A stretch of 64,000 bases of DNA from assembly GCF_009720865.1 (NCBI RefSeq), contig NZ_WNLA01000014.1, forward strand, positions 62,001 through 126,000. Reading direction: 5' to 3'. This DNA is from Pseudoduganella ginsengisoli (GTDB taxonomy: Bacteria > Pseudomonadota > Gammaproteobacteria > Burkholderiales > Burkholderiaceae_D). The position numbers and the translations under genes are program-made. Below are positions 24,917 to 37,731 of the stretch, in pieces. The notes under the pieces were generated by a model. The model searched no databases. It worked only from the letters and a program-made list of their open reading frames with translations, and had not been told where the DNA came from. How positions within the stretch are numbered: position 1 is the stretch's first letter; each line of letters begins with the position of its first letter.

Positions 24917-26179
24917 TCAATGGCCGCCCTCGCCTATCAGCGCCACCGAATCAAACTGGCGCTGGTTGGCCGCATGCCGCAACGTAATGAGAACCATGAT
25001 GCCCGCCACGAACAACCCGAACAGCACGATGATGACGTCGAGGTCCAGATTCAGGCTCAGCATCAGCGCATACATGGCCAGCATGGCGAGAATCGAAATG
25101 TTTTCGTTGAAGTTTTGAACGGCAATCGAACTGCCGGCGCTCATCAGCACGTGGCCACGGTGCTGTAGCAGCGCATTCATCGGCACCACAAAGAAGCCGG
25201 ACAGTGCACCGATCAAGATCAGCAGCGGATACGCCAGCGATACGCTCTGTACCCACGGCATAACCATCACGATCAAGCCCATGGCTATGCCGAACGGCAG
25301 CACTTTCAGCGTATCTTTCAAGCGGATCATGCGCGCCGACATCACTGCACCGGCCGCCATCCCGATCGCCACGATGCCGACCAGCCGCGTGGCGCGGTCA
25401 TATGGCATGTTCAGCGACTTTTCCGCCCACTTCAAAACGATGAATTGCAGCGTCGCGCCGGCGCCCCAGAACAGCGTCGTCACCGCCAGCGACACCTGGC
25501 CCAGCTTGTCGTGCCACAAAACACGCACGCATCGCCCAAAATCGCCCAGCAAGCGCGAAGGATTCAGTTCGTGGCGCATATACCGGGCGCCCGTGTCAGG
25601 AATAAACAGATTAAACAGACCGGCAGCCACGTACAGGCAAGCCGTCACACAAATGGCGGCTTCCGGCGCCGTGTCGATGCCCATATGCTGCAGCGGCAAA
25701 TCCAGTCCCAGCAACATTTCCGCCGCGCGCTGGCTGACCAGCCAGCCTCCCATGACCGTGCCGAGAATAATCGACAGCACTGTCAATCCTTCAATCCAGC
25801 CATTGGCCGGCACCAGTTTTTCAGCGGGCAGCAATTCCGTCAGGATGCCGTACTTGGCCGGCGAATACACTGCCGCGCCAAAACCCACCACTGCATACGC
25901 CAGCACCGGATACACGCCGAAAAACAGCATGGCGCAGCCGGAAATCTTGATCAGGTTTGCGATAAACATCACGCGTCCCTTCGGCATGGAATCGGAAAAC
26001 GCGCCCACAAACGCAGCCAGCACAATGTAAAACAAGACAAATGACTGCTTCAGCATGGGCGACATGTACGCCGGGCTGTTCAGGCGGGTCAGCAGGTCGA
26101 TGGCGACAAATAGCAGCGCCGTATCGGCCAGCGACGAGAAAAACTGCGCCGCCATGATGGTATAAAAGCCACGATTCAT
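24917..26179 (-). CDS. lplT: Lysophospholipid transporter LplT
   Basis: Major facilitator superfamily protein of the inner membrane that flips lysophospholipids for re-acylation; 420 residues and about twelve hydrophobic helices. It opens MNRGFYTIMAAQFFSSLADTALL, as in LplT, with PMLKQSFVLFYIVLAAFVGAFSDS, GFGAAVYSPAKYGILTELLP and FFVVPMNALLQHRGHVLMSAGSSIAVQNFNEN (quoted in parts). In enterobacteria the acyltransferase gene aas follows; here it does not. No Shine-Dalgarno is evident. Confidence 0.9.
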   Translation of the reverse strand: MNRGFYTIMAAQFFSSLADTALLFVAIDLLTRLNSPAYMSPMLKQSFVLFYIVLAAFVGAFSDSMPKGRVMFIANLIKISGCAMLFFGVYPVLAYAVVGFGAAVYSPAKYGILTELLPAEKLVPANGWIEGLTVLSIILGTVMGGWLVSQRAAEMLLGLDLPLQHMGIDTAPEAAICVTACLYVAAGLFNLFIPDTGARYMRHELNPSRLLGDFGRCVRVLWHDKLGQVSLAVTTLFWGAGATLQFIVLKWAEKSLNMPYDRATRLVGIVAIGMAAGAVMSARMIRLKDTLKVLPFGIAMGLIVMVMPWVQSVSLAYPLLILIGALSGFFVVPMNALLQHRGHVLMSAGSSIAVQNFNENISILAMLAMYALMLSLNLDLDVIIVLFGLFVAGIMVLITLRHAANQRQFDSVALIGEGGH

Positions 26180-26251
26180 TGGTATTTCGCAAAGCCAAAG
26201 AGGCGTGCTTTATACCATGAAGGTGTGCATTTCACCATGATGGATTGCTTA

Positions 26252-26295
26252 AAACCAAACCGGGCAAGTGTTTTTCACACCTGCCCGGCTGGTTT
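26252..26295 (-). terminator. Intrinsic terminator of purL
   Basis: On the minus strand AACCAGCCGGGCAGGTGTG, AAAAA, CACTTGCCCGG, TTTGGTTTT: a long stem with two mismatches followed by U's, about 20 bases after the purL stop. Confidence 0.85.
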
Positions 26296-26314
26296 CAGCG
26301 ACTAACGGTAGAGA

Positions 26315-30355
<4,041 letters not shown>

Positions 30356-30443
30356 GGTGGGGAGCTTGGTTGTGCGACTTGTGGCCGCGGATTTATAAAG
30401 AGGAGATACAAGAAACTGTGGGGCTTAAAATCCGTTGCCCGGC

Positions 30444-30449
30444 ATTATA
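30444..30449 (-). promoter_or_regulatory. Candidate -10 element of purL
   Basis: TATAAT on the minus strand, about 90 bases upstream of the purL start. The -35 position is weak (TGTCCC at 17 bases), so an activator or a different start may apply. This is in the 329-base region between divergent purL and the receiver-TPR genes. Confidence 0.45.
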
Positions 30450-30559
30450 CCTTTTTCACTCCTCTCGGGACAGACCTGACCCGTGACAGCCTGCTCACAA
30501 AATTGCTTGCCTGACACACTACAGTGCCCCCAAAGCAACATTTTTTGCGGCTCTTGCCC

Positions 30560-30586
30560 TAAAGTCCGGCTCAGCTGTGCCGAAAA
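30560..30586 (+). promoter_or_regulatory. Candidate sigma28 (FliA) promoter for the receiver-TPR genes
   Basis: TAAAGTCC, exactly 11 bases, GCCGAAAA. The enterobacterial FliA consensus is TAAAGTTT-N11-GCCGATAA, so 6 of 8 and 7 of 8 positions match at the ideal spacing. The predicted transcript would start near 30594, about 90 bases before the ATG at 30685. Confidence 0.55.
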
Positions 30587-30684
30587 ACCAGCAAGCCCGC
30601 CTTTTTTGCCTATCCTTAGAGTATGCTGGAGCAAAGTTTCCTGATGCCCGCCCGCAACTAAAGCCAGGCCACTGAGAGAAAACT

Positions 30685-32358
30685 ATGCCAGACTATAGCA
30701 ATTTGTCGATCCTGATCGTCGACCCCAACCAGGGCATGCGCGCCAGTCTGCACAACATGCTGAGCATGCTGTACATCACCAAGGTGGACGATGCCGTCAG
30801 CGCCGGCACAGCCATCCGCCAGCTCAGCAAGAAGTCTTACGACGTCATTCTCTGCGAATATGACCTGGGGAATGGCTCCGGCGATTCCGGCCAGGACGGG
30901 CAGCAACTACTGGAAGACTTGCGCAACAATAAAGTCATCGCGCAGTGGACCATCTTCATCATGCTGACGTCTGAAGGCGTATATGGCCGGGTGATTGGTG
31001 CGGCGGAATTGCTGCCCACCGACTACATCCTCAAACCCTTCACGGTGGAAACGCTGTCGCAGCGTTTCGGCCGAGCGCTGGAGCGGCGCGCGGTATTCCT
31101 GCCTGTCTACCAGCAAATCGGCCAGGGCAAAGTCAAGGAAGCCGTGGCGGCCTGCGCAGCGGCTGAAATTGCCCAGCCCCGCTACGCCGCGGACTTCGCG
31201 CGGCTACGGGCGGAATTGCTGCAATCGATGGGGCAAATTGCAGCGGCCGAGCTGGCTTACGCGTCTGTGCTGCAAACCAAGCAAATCGGCTGGGCCCAAC
31301 TGGGACAGGCTCGCTGCATGCACTTATTGAAGCGCCATACGGAAGCGCAAGCGGCGCTGGAAGCGCTGATCGCGTCCAATCCGAAATTCATGGCAGCCTA
31401 TGATTTGCTGTCCAAGGTGCACCGCGCCCAGGGCCATGATGAAGCAGCCAAGCACGTGCTGCAGGACGCCATCGCGATTTCCCCGCACATGGTGGGCCGC
31501 CTGCGCAACCTCGGCGAAGTGGCGCTGGCCACCGGCGACGTGGAAGGCGCGGAAAAAGCGTATAAGCAAGTGGTGGCCAAGGCCAAATATTCCGAATTCC
31601 GCGATCCGGAAGACCATTTGAACCTGGTGCGCACCCTGGTGACCAAGGGCGACGCCAATGGCGCGGCCGGCGTCGTGCGTGATATGGAACGGTCGCTGCG
31701 CGCCGGCCCGAATGTCGAAGTGTGCCGCGCCTTCTCTTCGGCGCTGGTGCAGGAAATGAATGGCAATGCAGAAGGCGCCGTTGCTGAATTGACCACGGCG
31801 CTGGCGGCGCTGAGCGAAGCGCGCGTGTCCAACAATTTAAAACTGGGGCTGGCGCAGTCGCTGATGTCGAACCAGATGGACGAGCAGGCCAACACGCTGT
31901 TTTCCGCCCTGACGGCGGACGCCACCAGCGGCATCACGGATGCGCAAGTGGTGGCGCTGTGTGAAAAAGCCGGACGCACGGACCTGGCCGACCGTTATGG
32001 CAAGAAGGTCGATTCCGAAGTGGACCAGATGGTGCGCAAGGCGGCGGAAAAATCCCGTTCCGGCGACCTCAAAGGCGCCGTGGCCGTTATGCAGGAAGCC
32101 CTGCGGCGCCGTCCCGACAATACCGGCTTGTGGACGGTGGCCGTCACCGCCATGCTGCGCCAGATCACTGACATGGGCTGGGATGGGCCGCTGGCCGCCC
32201 AGGCAGCCGGCCTGTTGAAGCGCATCCGCGAAGATAACCCGAACCACCCGCTGCTGGCAGGCTTGATTGCCCAATACCAGGCGGCCCGCCAGAAGTACAA
32301 TGTCGCTCCCCCGGCTACGGCAGCGCCGCCGCAGCCAGCCCATGTTGAAAGCCGCTGA
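30685..32358 (+). CDS. Receiver-like domain plus TPR repeat protein, copy 1
   Basis: 557 residues. Residues 7-130 have the CheY-like receiver fold: acidic VDP at 12-14, conserved Thr95 in MLTSEG and Lys117 in YILKPF. At the phosphorylation site (Asp57 in CheY) stands Glu58 (LCEYDL). A seven-residue longer loop rich in Gly/Asp follows (GNGSGDSGQDGQ). From about 135 to the end are TPR-type helical pairs, such as AAELAYASVLQTKQIGWAQLGQARC and AQGHDEAAKHVLQDAIAISPHMV (quoted in part). The C-terminus is Ala/Pro-rich. There is no output DNA-binding domain, so it probably acts through protein contacts. It is the first of a coupled tandem pair. Function unknown. Confidence 0.85.
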   Translation: MPDYSNLSILIVDPNQGMRASLHNMLSMLYITKVDDAVSAGTAIRQLSKKSYDVILCEYDLGNGSGDSGQDGQQLLEDLRNNKVIAQWTIFIMLTSEGVYGRVIGAAELLPTDYILKPFTVETLSQRFGRALERRAVFLPVYQQIGQGKVKEAVAACAAAEIAQPRYAADFARLRAELLQSMGQIAAAELAYASVLQTKQIGWAQLGQARCMHLLKRHTEAQAALEALIASNPKFMAAYDLLSKVHRAQGHDEAAKHVLQDAIAISPHMVGRLRNLGEVALATGDVEGAEKAYKQVVAKAKYSEFRDPEDHLNLVRTLVTKGDANGAAGVVRDMERSLRAGPNVEVCRAFSSALVQEMNGNAEGAVAELTTALAALSEARVSNNLKLGLAQSLMSNQMDEQANTLFSALTADATSGITDAQVVALCEKAGRTDLADRYGKKVDSEVDQMVRKAAEKSRSGDLKGAVAVMQEALRRRPDNTGLWTVAVTAMLRQITDMGWDGPLAAQAAGLLKRIREDNPNHPLLAGLIAQYQAARQKYNVAPPATAAPPQPAHVESR

Positions 32359-33995
32359 TGCAGGATTACTCAGAATTATCCGTTTTATTGATTGACCCCA
32401 GCCAACCCATGCGCACGAACTTGCGTGGCATGTTGAACCAGGCTGGCATTGTCCGTATTGAAGATGCGCTGTCGGCGGGTACTGCCATCCGCCAGATCAG
32501 CAAGAAGCAATACGACATCATCCTGTGCGAGTACGACTTGTCGGGTGGCGTCGGCGATGGCGGACAAGATGGCCAGCAATTGCTGGAAGACTTGCGCCTG
32601 CATAACATCCTGAGCCGCTGGTCAATCTTTTTCATGCTGACGTCCGAAGGGGCGTACAGCAAGGTGGTCAGCGCTGCCGAATTGGCGCCCAACGATTACA
32701 TTTTGAAGCCATTCACGCTGGAAATCCTGCTGCAGCGGATTTCACGCGCCATTGGCCGCCGCACCGCCTTCACGCCGGTTTACCAATTGCTGGACCAGGG
32801 CCTGGTGCGCGAAGCCATTGCCGCCACCCGCGCCGGTGAAAGCACGCATCCGCGCATGGCCACGGAATTTTCCCGCTTGCGCGCAGAACTGCATTTTGGA
32901 TTGGGCGAGCTGTCGGAAGCGGAACTGATTTATCACACCATCCTGGCCGGCCGTCCGATAGGATGGGCGCACCTGGGCCTGGCGCGCTGCCAGCATGACA
33001 CGGGACGCTTTGACGAAGCGGTGCTGACACTGGATAAATTGATCGCGCAAAATCCGAAATTCATGGCGGCCTACGATTTATTGGCGCGCACCCATGAAGC
33101 ATTGGGGCAGCCTGCACAAGCCAAGCGCGTGCTGGAAGAAGCCGTGGCGATTTCTCCGCACATGGTGCACCGTTTGCGGCACCTGGGCACGGTGGCTTAT
33201 GACGCGGGCGATCCTGCCGTGTCGGAAAAAGCGTTCAAGCAGGTTGTGGCCAAGGCCAAGTATTCGGAATTCCGCGATCCGGAAGACCATGTGAACCTGG
33301 TCAAAGCGCTGCTCAAGAAAGGCGATTCCAGCCAGGCGGGCGGCGTGATCCGCGACCTGGAGCGTTCGATGCGGGGCAATGACAACCTGGAAGCGTGCCG
33401 TGCAATCTCCTCTGCCCTGCTGATGGAAAGCATGGGCAATGGCAATGCGGCGATTTCTGAATTGAACGCTGCCGTCGCAGCCGTCTATGGCGCGCGCGGC
33501 TTATCCCGCCGTATCCGGCTAGGGCTGGTCGACTCGTGCCTGCAATACAAGCTCGATAAAGACGCGGCCGGCGTCGTGATTGGCATGATGAATGACGATG
33601 ACAATGCGCTGTCGCTGGAAGATGCGGTGGGCGTGTTTGAAAAAGCAGGCCGCCACGACCTGGCGCGCGGCGTCGGCGAAACCGTCAACCTGCAAGTGGG
33701 CGAATTGCTGGACAGCGCGGCCAACCAGATGGAACAGGGCGACCACAAGTCCGCTGTCTACACCCTCAGCCTGGCGCTGCGCAAGGCGCCCAACAATCTG
33801 CCCGTGCTGTACGCCACCGTCAGCGCCATGGTGCGCCAGCTCGATGAATTGGGCTGGGAAGCCGCTACCGGCGAGCAGGCCGGCGTGCTGCTGCAGCGGC
33901 TGGGGCGGATGGATGGCGAGAATGAAGAGTTTGACCGGCTGGTGCAAATGTATTCGGGTACGCAGCGCAAGTACGGGATTTCCACCACGGCTTGA
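32358..33995 (+). CDS. Receiver-like domain plus TPR repeat protein, copy 2
   Basis: 545 residues, a clear paralogue of the preceding gene along its whole length. The start overlaps its stop by one base (TGATG), implying equal, coupled translation and perhaps a hetero-oligomer. The same receiver departures are present: IDP in place of DD, Glu58 in LCEYDL at the phospho-acceptor position, a long Gly-rich loop (SGGVGDGGQDGQ), and retained Thr95 and Lys117. The TPR part shows AKRVLEEAVAISPHMVHRLR and the shared KYSEFRDPEDHVNLVKALL. It lacks the Pro-rich tail of copy 1. Convergent with the 5-oxoprolinase gene. Confidence 0.85.
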   Translation: MQDYSELSVLLIDPSQPMRTNLRGMLNQAGIVRIEDALSAGTAIRQISKKQYDIILCEYDLSGGVGDGGQDGQQLLEDLRLHNILSRWSIFFMLTSEGAYSKVVSAAELAPNDYILKPFTLEILLQRISRAIGRRTAFTPVYQLLDQGLVREAIAATRAGESTHPRMATEFSRLRAELHFGLGELSEAELIYHTILAGRPIGWAHLGLARCQHDTGRFDEAVLTLDKLIAQNPKFMAAYDLLARTHEALGQPAQAKRVLEEAVAISPHMVHRLRHLGTVAYDAGDPAVSEKAFKQVVAKAKYSEFRDPEDHVNLVKALLKKGDSSQAGGVIRDLERSMRGNDNLEACRAISSALLMESMGNGNAAISELNAAVAAVYGARGLSRRIRLGLVDSCLQYKLDKDAAGVVIGMMNDDDNALSLEDAVGVFEKAGRHDLARGVGETVNLQVGELLDSAANQMEQGDHKSAVYTLSLALRKAPNNLPVLYATVSAMVRQLDELGWEAATGEQAGVLLQRLGRMDGENEEFDRLVQMYSGTQRKYGISTTA

Positions 33996-34010
33996 ACGCT
34001 CCGTAGGGCC

Positions 34011-37000
34011 TCACACCTTGCCGAAGCCGCCTCCTCCCGGCGTTTCAACCACGAACACGTCCCCGGCCGCCATCTCGGTCTTGCCGATATGGCCCAGCGT
34101 TTCAATGGAGCCATCGGCACGCAGCACGTAATTGCGTCCTTTATCCCCATCCCCGCCGCCGGCCATGCCAAATGGCGCATAGAGGCGGTTATTGGACAGG
34201 ATGGCCGCCGTCATCGGCTCCAGGAAGCGCATTTTGCGCACCCCGCCATTGCCGCCCTTCCACTTGCCCGCTCCGCCGGAACCCGCACGGATTTCATAGC
34301 TGTCCAGGCGTACAGGGAAACGGAATTCCAGCACTTCCGGGTCCGTCAGCCGCGAGTTCGTCATGTTGGTCTGCACCACCGACGTCCCGTCAAACCCTTC
34401 ACCGGCGCCGGAGCCGCCGCTGATGGTTTCGTAATACTGGTAGCGCGCATTGCCAAACGTGAAATTGTTCATCGTGCCCTGCGACGCCGCCAGCACGCCC
34501 AGCGCGCCATACAGCGCATTGGTAATGCACGTCGACGTTTCCACGTTGCCCGACACCACCGACGCCGGGTAATGGGGATTCAACATGGAGCCCGGTGGAA
34601 TGATGACCTTCAACGGTTTCAGGCAGCCCGCATTCAGTGGGATATCGTCATCGACCAGGGTACGGAACACATACAGCACGGCCGCCATGCACACGGCCGA
34701 CGGCGCATTGAAGTTGTTGTCCAGCTGGGCCGACGTGCCGGTAAAGTCGATTTCCGCACTGCGGCTTGCACGGTCCACCCGCACGGCGACCTGGATGTGC
34801 GCGCCATTATCGAGCGGCAAAGTAAAGTGTCCGTCATGCAGCGCACTGATCACGCGGCGCACTGCCTCTTCCGCGTTATCCTGCACGTGGCGCATGTAGG
34901 CTTGCACAACGTCGAGCCCGAAGTGCGCCACCATCTTGCGCAATTCATCGACACCCTTCTGGTTGGCTGCAATCTGCGCACGGAAATCCGCCATGTTCTG
35001 GTCGGGATTGCGGGCCGGCCAGCGCGCACCGGCCAGCAACGCGCGCGCTTCCGCGTCGCGCAAGCGGCCTCCTTCCGCACCATCGACCAGCTTGAAGTTA
35101 TTGATCAACACCCCTTCATCTTCAATACTGCGCGAATCCGGCGGCATGGAACCGGGCGTAGTGCCGCCGATATCCGCATGGTGGCCGCGTGAACCCACGT
35201 AGAACAGGATGGACTGCCCCGCTTCGTCAAACACCGGCGTAATCACTGTCACATCCGGCAAGTGCGTGCCGCCGTTGTAAGGGTCATTGAGCATGTACAC
35301 GTCGCCTGGCGCCATCTTGCCCGCGTTTTCACGCATGACCGTCTTGATGCTCTCGCCCATGGAACCCAGGTGCACCGGCATGTGCGGCGCATTGGCGATC
35401 AAATTGCCGTCCGCGTCAAAGATCGCACAGGAAAAGTCCAGGCGCTCCTTGATGTTGACGGAATATGCCGTGTTTTGCAGCCGCAAGCCCATTTGCTCGG
35501 CAATCGACATGAACAGGTTGTTGAACACTTCCAGCATGACAGGATCGGCCGTCGTGCCAATTGCGCGCCGGTCCGGCAGCGGTAGTACGCGGCGCAGCAC
35601 CAGATGGTCCTGTGGCGTAACTTGCGCCTGCCAGCCCGGCTCCACCACCGTCGTCGCATTGGCTTCCGCAATAATTGCCGGGCCATCGATGATGTCGCCG
35701 ATGCGCGTATCGTCGCGGCGGAATAGCGGCGCATCGTGCCACTTCCCTGCGCCATACATGCGCACCACGCTATGCGCGCGCAAACCGCCTTCGCGTACGC
35801 CTTGTACCGGTGCAGCCGGCGCTGGCGCATCCGATGCCCCAACGGCTTCCACCGAGACAGCTTCAACGATCAGCGCCTTATGCGGCATCAGGAACGAGAA
35901 GCGCTTGCGGTAGGCCGCCTCAAATTGCGCCTTCATGCCGTCGGGCGTATCGAACAGCACGATCAATGCGGAATCCGTGCCTTCATACCGTAAATGCACA
36001 CGGTCAATCAACGTAATGCGGTCATCGCCGACGCCCTGGCTCAGCAATTCTCCGCGCGCTTCCACTCCCAGTGCGTCGAAACGCGCGCGCAGTTGCGCTT
36101 CCACTCCGTCGTCCATGCGGATTTCCAGCGCCTGTTCGCGCATGGCTGTCTGGTCGGCCAGGCCCATACCGTAAGCCGACAGCACGCCGGCCAGCGAATG
36201 TATGAATACGGTCTTCATGCCCAGCGCATCGGCCACCAGGCACGCATGCTGGCCGCCGGCGCCGCCAAAGCTGGTCAGCGTATATTCCGTCACATCATGG
36301 CCGCGCTGCACGGAAATCTGCTTGATGGCGTTGGCCATGTTGCCGACCGCAATTTCAATAAAGCCCGCCGCCACTTCGTCGGCGCCTATCGGCTTGCCGG
36401 TGGCGGCGCGGATTTCGCGGGCCAATTGCGAAAAACGCTGCTTGACCACATCGCGGTCCAGCATTTGCCTGCCGTCCGCGCCAAACAGTTTCGGGAAGTG
36501 CTCAGGCTGGATCTTGCCCAGCATGACATTACAGTCCGTAACAGCCAGCGGGCCGCCGCGGCGGTAACTGGCTGGTCCCGGATTGGCGCCCGCGCTGTCC
36601 GGACCGACGCGGAACCGGCTGCCGTCGAAGTGCAGGATGGAGCCGCCGCCCGCCGCCACCGTGTGGATGCTCATCATGGGGGCGCGCATGCGCACGCCGG
36701 CCACCTGCGTTTCAAATACCCGTTCAAATTCGCCCGAATAATGGGACACGTCGGTCGACGTGCCGCCCATGTCGAAGCCAATGATTTTTTCAAAGCCCGC
36801 CAAACGGCTGGCGCGCACCATGCCGACAATGCCGCCGGCCGGGCCGCTCAAAATCGAATCCTTGCCCTGGAATGCGCGCGCATCCGTCAAGCCGCCATTG
36901 GACTGCATGAATTGCAGGTTCACACCCGGCAGTTCACTGGCCACCTGGTCGACATAGCGGCGCAGGATAGGCGACAGATACGCATCGACCACCGTGGTAT

Positions 37001-37613
37001 CGCCACGCGCCACCAGCTTCATCATGGGGCTGACGAGGTGCGACACAGAGATTTGCGTGTAGCCGATTTCCCGCGCAATGTCCGCCACGCGGGCTTCATG
37101 TGCGCTGTAGCGGTAGCCATGCATGAACGCGATCGCCAGCGAGCGCATGCCGCTGTCATACGCTGCCTGCAAGCCGGCGCGGGCACTGCCTTCATCCAGC
37201 GGCGTCACGACTTCACCATGCGCGTCCATGCGCTCATCGATTTCCACCACGCGGGAATACAGCAATTCCGGCAGCACGATATGGCGCTCGAACAGGCGCG
37301 GACGGTTTTGGTAGGCGATGCGCAATGCATCGCGGAAGCCGCGCGTAATGGCCAGCACGGTCGGCTCGCCTTTACGCTCCAGCAGCGCATTGGTGGCGAC
37401 TGTCGTGCCCATTTTGACGGCTTCGATGCGGCCGGGCGGCACCGGCTGTCCGCTGGCTACACCCAGCAAGTGGCGGATGCCGGCAATGGCGGCGTCGCGG
37501 TACTGTTCAGGATTCTCGGACAACAGCTTGTGGGTACGCAGTTTGCCGTCCGGCATGCGAGCGACTATGTCGGTAAACGTGCCGCCGCGGTCAATCCAGA
37601 ATTGCCAATCCAT
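34011..37613 (-). CDS. 5-oxoprolinase, fused HyuA/HyuB type
   Basis: ATP-dependent enzyme that opens 5-oxoproline to glutamate; 1200 residues, with both halves in one chain as in eukaryotic OPLAH. The N-terminal hydantoinase A part starts WQFWIDRGGTFTDIVAR and has GFDMGGTSTDVSHY and GGAGGQHACLVADALG. The hydantoinase B part begins near residue 690 (DPVMLEVFNNLFMSIAEQMG) and contains YVGSRGHHADIGGTTPGSMP and, at the end, ETPGGGGFGKV. Related hydantoinases and acetone carboxylase share these motifs, but the full-length fused layout favours 5-oxoprolinase. It stands alone, divergent from the NAD(P)HX repair gene. Confidence 0.93.
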   Translation of the reverse strand: MDWQFWIDRGGTFTDIVARMPDGKLRTHKLLSENPEQYRDAAIAGIRHLLGVASGQPVPPGRIEAVKMGTTVATNALLERKGEPTVLAITRGFRDALRIAYQNRPRLFERHIVLPELLYSRVVEIDERMDAHGEVVTPLDEGSARAGLQAAYDSGMRSLAIAFMHGYRYSAHEARVADIAREIGYTQISVSHLVSPMMKLVARGDTTVVDAYLSPILRRYVDQVASELPGVNLQFMQSNGGLTDARAFQGKDSILSGPAGGIVGMVRASRLAGFEKIIGFDMGGTSTDVSHYSGEFERVFETQVAGVRMRAPMMSIHTVAAGGGSILHFDGSRFRVGPDSAGANPGPASYRRGGPLAVTDCNVMLGKIQPEHFPKLFGADGRQMLDRDVVKQRFSQLAREIRAATGKPIGADEVAAGFIEIAVGNMANAIKQISVQRGHDVTEYTLTSFGGAGGQHACLVADALGMKTVFIHSLAGVLSAYGMGLADQTAMREQALEIRMDDGVEAQLRARFDALGVEARGELLSQGVGDDRITLIDRVHLRYEGTDSALIVLFDTPDGMKAQFEAAYRKRFSFLMPHKALIVEAVSVEAVGASDAPAPAAPVQGVREGGLRAHSVVRMYGAGKWHDAPLFRRDDTRIGDIIDGPAIIAEANATTVVEPGWQAQVTPQDHLVLRRVLPLPDRRAIGTTADPVMLEVFNNLFMSIAEQMGLRLQNTAYSVNIKERLDFSCAIFDADGNLIANAPHMPVHLGSMGESIKTVMRENAGKMAPGDVYMLNDPYNGGTHLPDVTVITPVFDEAGQSILFYVGSRGHHADIGGTTPGSMPPDSRSIEDEGVLINNFKLVDGAEGGRLRDAEARALLAGARWPARNPDQNMADFRAQIAANQKGVDELRKMVAHFGLDVVQAYMRHVQDNAEEAVRRVISALHDGHFTLPLDNGAHIQVAVRVDRASRSAEIDFTGTSAQLDNNFNAPSAVCMAAVLYVFRTLVDDDIPLNAGCLKPLKVIIPPGSMLNPHYPASVVSGNVETSTCITNALYGALGVLAASQGTMNNFTFGNARYQYYETISGGSGAGEGFDGTSVVQTNMTNSRLTDPEVLEFRFPVRLDSYEIRAGSGGAGKWKGGNGGVRKMRFLEPMTAAILSNNRLYAPFGMAGGGDGDKGRNYVLRADGSIETLGHIGKTEMAAGDVFVVETPGGGGFGKV

Positions 37614-37731
37614 GAGCTCCCCTACGGAATGTTGAGGCGCCTATTGTAGTGCGCCTGCACAGCGGTCCGCCATGTAAATTTGGCGTTAAAATGAGACACT
37701 CTCACACAGGAAACCACCAGGAAACCAATCG

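Noticed and set aside
30425..30634. 69-codon minus-strand frame upstream of purL
   Set aside because: It covers the divergent promoter region with a TATAAT box and a sigma28-like site, and no homology is evident.
35994..37649. 551-codon frame opposite 5-oxoprolinase
   Set aside because: Shadow frame; the minus strand carries all hydantoinase motifs.
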